Assembly: GCA_002712335.1 (NCBI GenBank)
Contig: PATI01000038.1
Span: forward strand, 1-49,371
From: Rhodospirillaceae bacterium
GTDB lineage: Bacteria; Pseudomonadota; Alphaproteobacteria; MPNO01; UBA2964
DNA: 49,371 nt
Direction: 5' to 3'
Numbering within the stretch: position 1 is the first letter of the stretch; the number at the start of each line of letters is the position of its first letter. Positions 1 to 9,093 of the stretch are shown in pieces. Below the pieces are notes generated by a model that saw nothing but the letters and a program-made list of their open reading frames with translations, had not been told where the DNA came from and searched no databases. The position numbers were made by a program, and so were the translations under genes.

Positions 1-151
1 CGGAAGATTTCCACCTATGGCAGCGCCCTGCTGGTTACTGGAAGATAGAGAAGAAGACCGCAACAGGGCCAAACACATGAAACAAATTGCACCAGACAGT
101 AAGTACCAGTACTGTGATATGAATGGTACATGCTTCGTGACAAACGATTGA
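1..151 (+). CDS. VOC-family protein, 3' end only (tandem copy 1)
   Basis: The open frame enters from the left edge and stops with TGA at 149-151, giving the last 49 residues of a vicinal-oxygen-chelate (glyoxalase / extradiol-dioxygenase-like) protein. Its bases match positions 863-1013 of the next gene except at one site (A at 82, G at 944), and that change is silent (Lys AAA/AAG). The identity runs six bases past the stop and then ends. This is therefore the tail of a tandem paralogue of the complete gene that starts 22 bases downstream. How far the identity extends to the left cannot be seen. Substrate unknown. Confidence 0.85.
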   Translation, partial: GRFPPMAAPCWLLEDREEDRNRAKHMKQIAPDSKYQYCDMNGTCFVTND

Positions 152-173
152 AAATAATAATAACGAGAAAAAA

Positions 174-1013
174 ATGCCCAAACTCAACCACATTGCCAGT
201 ATCGCTATAGACCCTGTTACCGTTGGCCAATTTTATTCAAAAATTTTTCAAATGTCATTCGATGCATGGGCCGCTAGCATTGGATACGCAGCGGCTGCGA
301 GAGAAGGATATGTTGGATTAAATTTCAATCCTATTTTACCCGGCAGACCGGGTCCTGTTGGCCTGGATCACTTCGGGATTGAGGTCGATGACATCAATAA
401 TTCCTTTGCTAATGCCGAAAAGGATTATCCTGAGGTTGAATGGGTAAAAAGGTCCGGAACACGACCCTATGCTCAGGTGGATATCAACGACCCCGATGGG
501 CAAGTCGTCAACATCAACCAGCGCAATATAGATAAGGGGGTAAGCGAGGTTAAAACCGGTAGCCTCTACCTCGAAGAGGATAGCGCAGAACCGCGTCCCC
601 GCCACGTGGAATACCTTGCATTAAGAACACCTAACCCTGCCCGTTGCTCAGACTTCTACCGGGATGTCTTTGAAATGACACCGATGAACCGACGCGAGGA
701 TGAGGAAACATACAACCTCACCGATGGTCGGGTAGTTCTTAAACTCGTACCCTGGAAGATCAACGATTTCGACGGAATGGATGTCAACCGACCCATGCTC
801 GATCACATCGGCTTCAAGGTTGAGGATGCAGACAAGGTACATCAGGAAATCCTAGACTATAACGGAAGATTTCCACCTATGGCAGCGCCCTGCTGGTTAC
901 TGGAAGATAGAGAAGAAGACCGCAACAGGGCCAAACACATGAAGCAAATTGCACCAGACAGTAAGTACCAGTACTGTGATATGAATGGTACATGCTTCGT
1001 GACAAACGATTGA
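174..1013 (+). CDS. two-module VOC-family (glyoxalase/extradiol dioxygenase-like) protein
   Basis: The 279-residue protein has two VOC modules, about residues 2-120 and 142-278. Each shows the expected beta-strand and metal-ligand pattern: His6 and His66 (LDHFG) in the first, His144 and His211 (LDHIG) in the second. A DPDG turn near residue 106 is also typical of the fold. Such proteins bind a divalent metal and act as dioxygenases, isomerases or lyases on small, often aromatic, compounds. The start is the ATG behind an A-rich GAGA stretch. The upstream neighbour is a near-identical tandem copy, and downstream lies a solute-binding protein, so a catabolic role is plausible. The exact reaction cannot be named from sequence. 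Confidence 0.82.
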   Translation: MPKLNHIASIAIDPVTVGQFYSKIFQMSFDAWAASIGYAAAAREGYVGLNFNPILPGRPGPVGLDHFGIEVDDINNSFANAEKDYPEVEWVKRSGTRPYAQVDINDPDGQVVNINQRNIDKGVSEVKTGSLYLEEDSAEPRPRHVEYLALRTPNPARCSDFYRDVFEMTPMNRREDEETYNLTDGRVVLKLVPWKINDFDGMDVNRPMLDHIGFKVEDADKVHQEILDYNGRFPPMAAPCWLLEDREEDRNRAKHMKQIAPDSKYQYCDMNGTCFVTND

Positions 1014-1082
1014 AAATAAGTAAAAGTCTATTGCAGAGAATTAATTAATTAATGATAAACTACAGGAAATAGGAGAGGTTTT

Positions 1083-2663
1083 ATGGATAAGAGTATAAGT
1101 ATTGCTGCTACTCTTTTGATCGGGGTTAGTTTGGGAACAGCTGGCCCCGCCCTATCACAGAAATATGGGGGCACATTAAAAATTGGCATGAACGGCGATG
1201 TTAAAAGTCCCAACTTCGCCAAACATTCTGGTAATTCAGTAGTTCAATATGGCGGACTGGTCGCAGAGAGCCTGCTGGATTATGACAGACAGTGTAACAT
1301 GGTCCCGGGACTTGCTCATAAATGGGATATTGCTGACGATGCAAAATCTGTCACTTTTCATCTGAGAAAAGGCGTTTTATTCCATAGTGGTAAAGAGTTA
1401 ACTGCTGATATTGTCAAAAAAAATGTAGAATGGCGTCTGGACAAGAAAAATAAATCTCGGTCTCGGAACCGTTTCAGGCGTTCCGGCGTCAAGTCGATGA
1501 CCATCATCGACAAGTACACGATAAAATTTAATCTCAAAAAACCGTCGGTGGCGTTTTTTAACTTAATGGAACAACGGAAGGCACATATTCTCGACCCGGA
1601 TAGCTTGAATTCAAAACCTCCCCACCCCATTGGTACAGGACCATTCAAATTTGTTGAATGGAAGCCAAGCCAGCACATGAAAATGGTTAGGTTCGATAAA
1701 TATTGGAAAAAGGATAAGAAGGGTAACCAATTACCATACGTGGATACTGTCTTGGTTAAACCAATTAAGGATGCAACTACCCGTTTTCTAGCTCTAAAGA
1801 GTGGTGACATCGACTGGAGCTACGCCATCCCCTTCGACCAGATCCCAGAAATTCAAAAAAACAAACCAGAGTGGATTAAACCTCAAATTGAATCAGGTGC
1901 CCGATGGATTTTTATTCATTTGCAACAGGGTAAGAAGCATAATGGTCCCTTAAGGAATAAAAAAGTCCGTCAAGCAATTGCCCAAGCATTAGACAAGAAA
2001 GAGATCCTTCAAGGACTGACGTGGGGAATTTCTACAATTGAAAATCAGATTTTTCCTCCGGGACACAGGTGGTATCACAAGGATATACCTGACCCCTATG
2101 CGAAGGGTAATCCCGCAGCTGCAAAGAAACTTCTTGCCGAGGCTGGGTATCCGGATGGTCTTACAATTTCAATGTTAGTTAGAAACCAGACAGATCATGT
2201 TGACTTTGCAACCTTGGTACAAGCTCAGCTCAAGAAAGCCGGGATAAAAGTTGTGTTCAAAGTTCTCGACTACGCTGCACACAGGAAGGTTATACGAAGT
2301 CCAAAGGGATGGGACATGAGTGTTGGCCATTATAGTTTTCAGCCAGATCCGCATTGGCGCTACCGTTCGTTGCTTTCCTCCAAGAGTAGAACAAATTATG
2401 GAAAATGGAAAAATAAGGAAGCCGACAAAATTTGGAAAAAAGCTGCCGCTGAGGGGAACTTTAAAAACCGTAAAGCATTATACAGAAAGGCCCTTCTCGT
2501 GCTCAACGAAGATGTTGGGAAAATTTTTATAGGCCACATGCCAAATGCAAAAGGTAGCCGCAAGGGCTTAAATAACTTTATCGCTAACTGTCAAGGTGAC
2601 ACCCGTTGGGCTTCTGGTGGGGCAGCCCATGCTTGGTTTGCCAATGGCAAGGATTCAAAATAA
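1083..2663 (+). CDS. ABC transporter substrate-binding protein, family 5 (peptide/nickel/opine type)
   Basis: The 526-residue protein begins with a Sec signal peptide of about 25 residues (positive N-end, hydrophobic core, cleavage near ALSQ). The mature part matches SBP_bac_5: a GGTLKIG start, the LRKGVLFHSGKELTADIVKKN region near residue 95-115, and GTGPFKFVEW near residue 184. Such proteins deliver oligopeptides or other small solutes to a membrane ABC importer from the periplasm. An AGGAGAG ribosome-binding site precedes the ATG. No permease or ATPase gene is adjacent; the gene ends in its own strong terminator, so it is probably transcribed alone or with the VOC genes. The protein is rich in lysine. 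Ligand unknown. Confidence 0.9.
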   Translation: MDKSISIAATLLIGVSLGTAGPALSQKYGGTLKIGMNGDVKSPNFAKHSGNSVVQYGGLVAESLLDYDRQCNMVPGLAHKWDIADDAKSVTFHLRKGVLFHSGKELTADIVKKNVEWRLDKKNKSRSRNRFRRSGVKSMTIIDKYTIKFNLKKPSVAFFNLMEQRKAHILDPDSLNSKPPHPIGTGPFKFVEWKPSQHMKMVRFDKYWKKDKKGNQLPYVDTVLVKPIKDATTRFLALKSGDIDWSYAIPFDQIPEIQKNKPEWIKPQIESGARWIFIHLQQGKKHNGPLRNKKVRQAIAQALDKKEILQGLTWGISTIENQIFPPGHRWYHKDIPDPYAKGNPAAAKKLLAEAGYPDGLTISMLVRNQTDHVDFATLVQAQLKKAGIKVVFKVLDYAAHRKVIRSPKGWDMSVGHYSFQPDPHWRYRSLLSSKSRTNYGKWKNKEADKIWKKAAAEGNFKNRKALYRKALLVLNEDVGKIFIGHMPNAKGSRKGLNNFIANCQGDTRWASGGAAHAWFANGKDSK

Positions 2664-2698
2664 CTATTAAGAGAAAACCCAAATAACTTATTAAACCG

Positions 2699-2727
2699 AT
2701 GGCCCCCAACTAGGGGGCCATTTTTTT
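2699..2727 (+). terminator. Rho-independent terminator after the solute-binding protein
   Basis: A perfect 9-bp stem (2699-2707 pairing with 2713-2721, ATGGCCCCC against GGGGGCCAT) with a five-base loop is followed by seven consecutive T. It lies 36 bases past the stop codon. The stem is strong and GC-rich in AT-rich surroundings. It ends plus-strand transcription before the convergent dioxygenase gene. Confidence 0.92.
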
Positions 2728-2785
2728 GTTCTAATAGACCCATTGTGATAAGGGCCTCAGAAAAAAAAGCAAGGCCGCCTTTTTA

Positions 2786-3844
2786 TTATTCTGCGTCCAA
2801 CGGCGTTACAAATGTGGTTGTATTGTCATATATGCCCTGTGTGAACTTATGAATCTCAGGGGGTAGCGGACGACGGCCCCCGGTATTTAACCATAGCCTT
2901 AATAGGTGTCGTTTACGCTCCGGTTCTGGCCAGTCTTCAAATTCGGTCCGCGAATGAAGTGTAACGTGATTCATTACATAACTTATATCTCCAGGGCCCA
3001 TAGGCACTTTAATTGCTACTTCGGGAGCGACATCGCGAAACATCTGGAGTGCTTCTTTTTGCGCATCGGTAAATTTTGGAACTCCTTCTATAAGTTGTCC
3101 CTTATTGAGCGCAGAACTTACACCACGCACCGCAAAATATCCTTCATGAAAGTTGAAAATCCCTTGTCGTATCCAGGGCTTGTCTTGTCCAGGGTGTTTT
3201 TCATTGGAAAGTTGGCGATAAAATTTCCAACCGAGTTCAACAGCGAGGTCGGGACGCCGCTTAAGCATTTCATTATACAGGGTAACCGCACTACATACGA
3301 GGTGTTCACCTCCCGATTTTGCTGTGTGAATACAACCTAGGGCCAATATATCGGCCTGGTCACAGTGGAACGCCATATGCGACTTAGTACGATAACCTCT
3401 AGTTTTTGAATAGTCTCCACCAACATCTTTCACGTGCCCGAGGAGATGGCCCTGCCGGTTCTGTGATAATGCTCGACCGATATAAAGTGAAATTCCCCAG
3501 AAAGCGGCGGCATATTGAACCCGTCCCAATCTCTCAATTGGTAAACCCTGAATTAGGACGATGCCACGACCCTCCATAAGCTCGTCTTGCATCTCCTGCA
3601 GACGAGAACCTAAATTAGGCAGAGAAAAATTTTCGTGCGTGATATCCTTGATATCAAGCCCGCGATCCACCACCACTCCTACCGCTTTATCTACCTCTAG
3701 GATTTCATCATCCGATAAACGATATATCCAGTGATCGTTTTCTGAAAGGTCACCGGGATACCAAATCGCAGGATCAATGAGCGGTTTTCCCAACTCGGCT
3801 GGTTTTCTAGGTAAAGTACTGCGTTTCCAGTTATTTTTAACCAT
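2786..3844 (-). CDS. TauD/TfdA-family Fe(II)/2-oxoglutarate dioxygenase
   Basis: The 352-residue protein has the facial triad of this family: His160-x-Asp162 in the FHCDQ motif and a distal His297 in the NHVTLHSR stretch, followed by an Arg-rich segment (near residues 310-317) that would bind 2-oxoglutarate. The family hydroxylates substrates such as taurine, carnitine precursors or aryloxyalkanoates with O2 and 2-oxoglutarate. No sulfonate transporter is nearby, so taurine is not indicated. The ATG at 3844 has no obvious ribosome-binding site. The gene is convergent with the solute-binding protein gene and lies 86 bases downstream of the metallophosphoesterase. Substrate unknown. Confidence 0.85.
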   Translation of the reverse strand: MVKNNWKRSTLPRKPAELGKPLIDPAIWYPGDLSENDHWIYRLSDDEILEVDKAVGVVVDRGLDIKDITHENFSLPNLGSRLQEMQDELMEGRGIVLIQGLPIERLGRVQYAAAFWGISLYIGRALSQNRQGHLLGHVKDVGGDYSKTRGYRTKSHMAFHCDQADILALGCIHTAKSGGEHLVCSAVTLYNEMLKRRPDLAVELGWKFYRQLSNEKHPGQDKPWIRQGIFNFHEGYFAVRGVSSALNKGQLIEGVPKFTDAQKEALQMFRDVAPEVAIKVPMGPGDISYVMNHVTLHSRTEFEDWPEPERKRHLLRLWLNTGGRRPLPPEIHKFTQGIYDNTTTFVTPLDAE

Positions 3845-3930
3845 TCTATTAATCCAACTTTGAACACCAAAACGATATTGCCACAGACACGCTATTCAAA
3901 AAAAGTGATATTTTAATTATTCTTGAGTTT

Positions 3931-4665
3931 TTAGGTTAAGATTTTTTGACGCCTCACTCGGACTCTTCCATTTTTCGACAGTCGAACGATGTTTACGGTT
4001 TGAGCATAATCCGGAGATCCGGAGTAGTAAGCAAGGACGGACCCGTCACCAACTTTTTCTGCTCGATTCCAATGTCCCAGTGCAACGTAATCTGCTTTCG
4101 TAGCTGATAGATCTTTATCACTAAATAACCAAGACGGACGCAACATGCTACTTCCTTCTATAACCGGTTCATAATGGCCGTGAGCCATTGCAACCTGCCA
4201 ACGTGATTTCCGGCCTCGCGGGTTGGATAATGGTTTCATGTCTTCATAATCACGATGAGCTTTTCCCCAAATTTCGAGGTCAAACTCGTTAAACATCACG
4301 GCGGTTTTATCGGTTACACCCAAAATAAATAATTTATCATTCTTGATCATTGATCGATGATGCCACGGAGATCCAGAAATTGCAGGATCATGGTTTCCCG
4401 GCAAGACCACTACAGCCATTGAAAATGTTGCGATAACATTAGCTGTTTTCTCTATAATTTTATTATCAAGACGATTATGTTCAAATATATCTCCGGCAAG
4501 GAGTACCACATCCGCCTTGACATTCTCCGCAGTTTTTAAAACATCGAGCAATGGCTTCGTGCCATCACCTTCATTGGCGCGGGCTGTATAGCCATCGTCA
4601 ATGTGAATGTCGGAACTATGCGCTAGAATAATATCTCTCGGCTTTGATGAAGAATTATTAGACAC
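3931..4665 (-). CDS. calcineurin-like metallophosphoesterase
   Basis: The 244-residue protein carries all dinuclear-metal motifs of the superfamily in order: Asp19-x-His21, Gly58-Asp59, Gly90-Asn91-His92-Asp93, the AHGH histidines 162/164, and GHW with His198. The overall look resembles the nuclease domain of SbcD/Mre11-type or YfcE-type phosphoesterases, but the capping and C-terminal domains of SbcD are absent and no sbcC follows. The start is a GTG with AGGT seven bases upstream. It sits alone between a dioxygenase and a CocE-type hydrolase, so context gives no substrate. It is a phosphodiesterase or phosphatase of unknown target. Confidence 0.85.
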   Translation of the reverse strand: MSNNSSSKPRDIILAHSSDIHIDDGYTARANEGDGTKPLLDVLKTAENVKADVVLLAGDIFEHNRLDNKIIEKTANVIATFSMAVVVLPGNHDPAISGSPWHHRSMIKNDKLFILGVTDKTAVMFNEFDLEIWGKAHRDYEDMKPLSNPRGRKSRWQVAMAHGHYEPVIEGSSMLRPSWLFSDKDLSATKADYVALGHWNRAEKVGDGSVLAYYSGSPDYAQTVNIVRLSKNGRVRVRRQKILT

Positions 4666-4776
4666 TTTTTTACCTAAACACTACTTTCTACATTTAAATT
4701 GATGGGGCTACGATATTGCCTCGATTATTAATAATTCAATTGATTCTTAGAACTTTTTATCATTATTTAATTTTTC

Positions 4777-6438
4777 TTAAACCGGTACCGCTGGTATCAA
4801 AAGATGAGAGTCATATTGACCACCGGTGTGAATGACGTGATATCCCTCATTAACCGTGTCTTCATGTTTAAAACGGTTAAATACATCGATTATATCATAC
4901 CCCTGAATTGTAAGCTGTAATTTATCACCAGCACGAAACCCCGTAGCGGAAGCAATTATTTCAACTTCGCATGGGACTATTTCCTCATTATTCAATTTAA
5001 GTAACCGCTCATGTTTAAGCCAGGGTTGCCAGGGGGTAGATTTTTCTTCATCTAATTCCCGGTGAGACACACGCAGCCACCCACTTGCTGTTAGTCCTTG
5101 CTCCACATGTTGAAAGTCCGGAAAAAAAACTTCATGACCATGCTTGTTAAATTTTTTGATTGCCACATGCAGATCAAGGTCGTCAGCCTCAATTGCACTG
5201 ACCCAAAGCTTAAGCTTCATGTGACCTATGAGGTCAACTGGCTCATTAAAAGTGTATTCCCAAGTTGACGCGTCTTCTTCGCAATCTGATTTCCTGGCAG
5301 CGTATTTGCATAGTTTTATTTCCTTTGCGGCTTCTTCACTGAGTGAATTATCCCCCGCATTCAAATAAAGTGGTCGGTAATCAGTTTCTGGTATCGGAAA
5401 ATCATCAAAGAAACGCTCGCGCCCTTCATAGAAATAATCTCGTACCTCGATACAGACCCGGGGAGACTCCTTCCAACCATTTTCATGTCCTTTTAGAAAA
5501 CAATCGAAAAAGCGTTTCTGTTTTTCTAAACCTTCGCGGGCATAATAAGTTTCCCATTCCTTTCGTCCATGGCCATAAAGCCATTTGTATTCAGAGCTCG
5601 CCTGCTTGTAGCCCTCTATGGACCCTCGAGTGTGTAGTCCTGCCGTTGCCCAGCTAGCAACAGCTAATATCGCCGTATTTATTTTGGTAAGGTCAGGGTG
5701 CTTAGTTTTCCAGAATTCATCCATTAGCGGACGCTCCCTTTGTTCCGCGACTGCATCTTCAGCAGTTGCATCATGTGCGATAAAACCCGTTTGGGAGTTC
5801 ATACGACGTCCCCAGATTTCTCTATAAAAGTTTGTATCGGGCATACCACCATGAGTAACATGTTCCCTGTAAAAGTCATTGAAACCTTCCCACGGTATTG
5901 CTGCCTTCAGATGCGGAGGGGTTTCTGAGGCCCCTAACCACTGGGTTGCCGCCAAATAGGAGACACCGTTGGAGCCAACATTGCCATCACACCATTCTTG
6001 TTGAGCTGTCCACTCGACTAGGTCATGAAAATCTCTCGAAATTTGCGGATCAAAATGAGCGAAATGTTCCCCTTCGCTTTGGTTAGTGGCTCTACAATCA
6101 GCGCCCACGACTATGTACCCATTCGGCACCCAAAATACGGGATCAGGCATTTCCCAACCCGTATATTCAGAAAACGGTAGCGGACCAACATTAGGGATAC
6201 GTTCAAATTGCTTATCCGGGGGATAAGAATGTTTTCCATATGGTGCAAGGCTTAGAATAGCTGGATACTTACCGGTTTTTGAAGGTCTGAAAACATTTGT
6301 CATCAACCTAATTCCGTCTCGCATTTCAGCTGGCAAATCTTCTTCGAAAATAATTTGTGCGTCTTTATCCACACCATAAGTATTCCAAGTGCGGGTTTCG
6401 GAAACATTTATAGTTTTTACTTTGGTGCTTGGAATCAT
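4777..6438 (-). CDS. CocE/NonD-family alpha/beta hydrolase (X-Pro dipeptidyl-peptidase S15 type)
   Basis: The 553-residue protein has an N-terminal alpha/beta hydrolase domain of the S15/CocE family with the nucleophile in GVSY (Ser160), a preceding GADCR turn, and a C-terminal jelly-roll domain (from about residue 350) typical of X-Pro peptidases and cocaine esterase. Members cleave acyl esters or prolyl peptides; activity here is unassigned. The open frame extends upstream to 6507, but the ATG at 6438 has AGAGAG seven to twelve bases before it and avoids overlap with the MFS gene, so I prefer it. It is the last gene of a run MarR, EmrA-like, EmrB-like, hydrolase, which suggests co-expression with an efflux pump. 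Confidence 0.85.
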   Translation of the reverse strand: MIPSTKVKTINVSETRTWNTYGVDKDAQIIFEEDLPAEMRDGIRLMTNVFRPSKTGKYPAILSLAPYGKHSYPPDKQFERIPNVGPLPFSEYTGWEMPDPVFWVPNGYIVVGADCRATNQSEGEHFAHFDPQISRDFHDLVEWTAQQEWCDGNVGSNGVSYLAATQWLGASETPPHLKAAIPWEGFNDFYREHVTHGGMPDTNFYREIWGRRMNSQTGFIAHDATAEDAVAEQRERPLMDEFWKTKHPDLTKINTAILAVASWATAGLHTRGSIEGYKQASSEYKWLYGHGRKEWETYYAREGLEKQKRFFDCFLKGHENGWKESPRVCIEVRDYFYEGRERFFDDFPIPETDYRPLYLNAGDNSLSEEAAKEIKLCKYAARKSDCEEDASTWEYTFNEPVDLIGHMKLKLWVSAIEADDLDLHVAIKKFNKHGHEVFFPDFQHVEQGLTASGWLRVSHRELDEEKSTPWQPWLKHERLLKLNNEEIVPCEVEIIASATGFRAGDKLQLTIQGYDIIDVFNRFKHEDTVNEGYHVIHTGGQYDSHLLIPAVPV

Positions 6439-6481
6439 TATGTCTCTCTCTTTAAGTTTGGTTAACAAGCTTAAGCTTGGC

Positions 6482-8008
6482 TTATGCGTATTTTTTTGAG
6501 CCTCCACGCGAAAGCAACATTGCTAATGGAATAGATGCTAGCGCTCCGAGCATTATAAAGTAAAAATCGTTAAAAAAACCAATAGACATTGCCTGCCTAG
6601 CAATTTCGTTATCTATTAGCCGCAGTCCATCAACAGAGAAAAAATTCCACTGCTCGGGAATTAGGTTAGACTTCATTGCCTCCGAGTAGGGGTTTATTCG
6701 TTCTGATAAATAGGCGTGGGCTGTCGTTTGTGACCTTGAAAGTATGCAGATAACCACAGAAACACCAATGCCACTGCCATAATTTCGAAATAAAGTAGTA
6801 AATGTAGAAGCCTCAGTCCGAAATTTTGCAGGAAGTGTCCAAAATGATACCGCTGTAAGAGGAACCCAAATCGCGCCGATGCCTATACCATTGAAAAATG
6901 CAGCAATAATAAAATCCCAGATACCGACATCCACGGTAAAATTTGATAGTCGCCAAGCTGAGAATGCAACACATAAAAACCCAAAGATAATCACAGCTCT
7001 CGGGTCGACCCTGTTTGACAGGCGACCCGCGACCACCAAACCCACCAGCGTTCCAACACCTCTTGGCATCATCACCATTGCAGCCATCAAGATCGGGAAC
7101 TCTCTCAAATTCTGCATAAACAGTGGCATGATGACATTCATGGAGAGTACAAGAAAACCAAGTATAAATTGAAAGATGATGCCCAGCATTAGGTTTTTAT
7201 CCTTGAATATTTCTGGGCTAATGAACCGACTATTTGTAGTGAGGCTGTGGCTAATAAAAAAATACAATCCAAGAACAACGGCACTAGTGGTAATCACAAT
7301 ATAATTAGAATCGAACCACCCTTCAATTTCACCGCGGTCAAGCGTTAACTGAAGGGAGGCCAATGCAAGAACCAAAAATAAATATCCTTTGATATCAAAT
7401 GGTTTTTCACGGTCTCTAGGTGTCTCCTTAACTGAAAAAACTGCACCGATAACAGCTAGAATGGCAAAGGGTGTCGAAACATAAAAAACCCATCGCCAGC
7501 TAAATTCTTCTGTAAGCAATCCCCCAATCACCGGACCCATAACAGGCGCAAACATTACACCAGCACCCCAAATAGCGAGAGCCTGTCCATGTCGCTCGCG
7601 AGGGTATGAATCAAGCATTAGCGCCTGAGATATTGGTGCGATAGGTGCGGAGCACATCCCCTGAAGACCTCTAAAAAACATGATTTCCGGAATTGTCTCA
7701 GCGTTTCCGGACATGAGAGAACAGAATGCAAACCCAGCAAGAGCCCAAACATATAAACGTTTCCGACCGATACGTGAAACCAACCATCCTGTAGCAGCCA
7801 TTGTAGAGGCTTGCATCATGAAGTAGGTTGTAACAATCCAAGAAACCTGGTCTTGGTTTGCTGATAAACCTCCCTGCATGTGGGGCAATGCTATTGCAGA
7901 TATATTTATATCAAGGACAATAACAGTAGTCGCCAACATAGCCGTCACCGTTATAAGGATTCGATTAGAATCAACAGACTTTTCCGGGTTTTGGCTATCT
8001 AGAGGCAT
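6482..8008 (-). CDS. MFS drug-efflux transporter, DHA2 family (EmrB/QacA-like)
   Basis: The protein of about 508 residues is strongly hydrophobic with the 14-helix pattern of DHA2 drug:H+ antiporters. Family features include LDINISAIALPHMQGGL in helix 1, the WIVTTYFM helix 2, the GRKR loop (motif A) after it, and GPVIGG (motif C) in helix 5. It sits in the inner membrane and would export toxic hydrophobic compounds through a tripartite complex with the adjacent EmrA-like subunit. No outer-membrane TolC gene is in the window. A TTG at 8047 would extend it and overlap emrA-like; the ATG at 8008 leaves a 13-base gap. Neither start has a good ribosome-binding site. Confidence 0.9.
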   Translation of the reverse strand: MPLDSQNPEKSVDSNRILITVTAMLATTVIVLDINISAIALPHMQGGLSANQDQVSWIVTTYFMMQASTMAATGWLVSRIGRKRLYVWALAGFAFCSLMSGNAETIPEIMFFRGLQGMCSAPIAPISQALMLDSYPRERHGQALAIWGAGVMFAPVMGPVIGGLLTEEFSWRWVFYVSTPFAILAVIGAVFSVKETPRDREKPFDIKGYLFLVLALASLQLTLDRGEIEGWFDSNYIVITTSAVVLGLYFFISHSLTTNSRFISPEIFKDKNLMLGIIFQFILGFLVLSMNVIMPLFMQNLREFPILMAAMVMMPRGVGTLVGLVVAGRLSNRVDPRAVIIFGFLCVAFSAWRLSNFTVDVGIWDFIIAAFFNGIGIGAIWVPLTAVSFWTLPAKFRTEASTFTTLFRNYGSGIGVSVVICILSRSQTTAHAYLSERINPYSEAMKSNLIPEQWNFFSVDGLRLIDNEIARQAMSIGFFNDFYFIMLGALASIPLAMLLSRGGSKKYA

Positions 8009-8021
8009 AGCAACGAGGCGA

Positions 8022-9089
8022 TCAACCTTTAGTGCCGACGCGAGCAATCGCAGATTTGATGAGACCTTTTAGAGAGCGTTTTCTCTCGGTGTCAATGGAA
8101 ATAGCCACCGTCATTCCGGCGCGTAATTGTATGTTTGGGCCTATGCTCTTTAATTCAATTCTGACTGGTACACGTTGGACTACTTTAACCCAGTTGCCGC
8201 TAGCATTTTGTGGGGGTAAAACCGACAATTCGCCACCCGTAGTAGGACTAATGGAAGCAACATAAGCTCTAATTTTTACTTCGGGGTAGGCATCAACCGT
8301 TAGCAAGACACTTTGTTTTGTTTTTACATGGGTTAATTGTGTCTCTTTCAAATTTGCTTCTACCCAAATTTCTGCTGTCTGGATGATTGGAATGACTGCC
8401 TTGCCTTCCTCAACATATTCCCCTGCTTGTAAGGATACCTTCCCAACTGTACCGTTGGATGGCGAACGTATTTGCGTCCGTCGCAAATTAAGTTTGGCAC
8501 CATCTAATTTTGCTTTAGCGGCCAAAAACATTGGGTGCAGTTTGTCCGGGGTATCATGACGCCCACCCAGACGGGCAATGGCGTGTAAAATTTTTTGTTT
8601 AAGAGATCGTAGAGATTGTCGTGCCTTAATTAAATTACGTTCTGCTTCATCATAACGTGCCTTTGATGATATGCCCCGTGCCGATAACTTTTTGTGCCTC
8701 GCAAAAACTCTTTCCAAATATAAAACTTCCTGCCGGGCCTCCATCCTTTCAGCGACAACCTGATGATATTCAGCCCTTAGCGCTCTGAGGGTATTCCGGA
8801 CACCAGCGAGTTCTGCTTCCGCCTTAGAAACTTTTATCCGATAAGGCTCCGGGTCCAGGGTAAAAAGTAAATTTCCGGTTTTCACACGATCGTTCTCTTG
8901 CACTAATATTTTTGAGGCTCTTCCATTGATATCTGCACTTACCGCTAAATGATGTGATTTTACATAAGCGTTTTCAGTTTTCACATATCGTGTACTTTTA
9001 AGCCAATAATCAGCCCCACCCCCAATGACAATAGTTGGCAAAACAATGAGTAGGATAAACCTTAAGGTGATTTTCAAATGCCGTCGCAT
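8022..9089 (-). CDS. HlyD-family membrane-fusion protein (EmrA-like efflux adaptor)
   Basis: The protein of about 355 residues has one N-terminal membrane helix (about residues 6-26), then the biotinyl-lipoyl half motif (VSADINGRASKILVQENDRV), a long alpha-helical hairpin (about 90-190, rich in Ala, Glu, Arg and Leu), and the second lipoyl half (APSNGTVGKV-like, around residue 210). This is the layout of EmrA/HlyD periplasmic adaptors that link an inner-membrane pump to an outer-membrane channel. A TTG start five codons upstream overlaps marR by 11 bases; the ATG at 9089 falls five bases after the marR stop and is preferred. It is encoded between its likely repressor and its MFS partner. Confidence 0.88.
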   Translation of the reverse strand: MRRHLKITLRFILLIVLPTIVIGGGADYWLKSTRYVKTENAYVKSHHLAVSADINGRASKILVQENDRVKTGNLLFTLDPEPYRIKVSKAEAELAGVRNTLRALRAEYHQVVAERMEARQEVLYLERVFARHKKLSARGISSKARYDEAERNLIKARQSLRSLKQKILHAIARLGGRHDTPDKLHPMFLAAKAKLDGAKLNLRRTQIRSPSNGTVGKVSLQAGEYVEEGKAVIPIIQTAEIWVEANLKETQLTHVKTKQSVLLTVDAYPEVKIRAYVASISPTTGGELSVLPPQNASGNWVKVVQRVPVRIELKSIGPNIQLRAGMTVAISIDTERKRSLKGLIKSAIARVGTKG

Positions 9090-9093
9090 AAGA

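Noticed and set aside
15..842. Minus-strand open frames opposite the VOC gene
   Set aside because: They lie antisense to a clear two-module VOC protein, have no family motif and no ribosome-binding site.
2748..2785. GGCCT...AGGCC repeat as terminator of the minus-strand dioxygenase
   Set aside because: The stem is only about five pairs with a 14-base loop; too weak to call.
3931..4665. SbcD nuclease
   Set aside because: All metal motifs fit, but the protein is too short for SbcD and no sbcC gene is adjacent.
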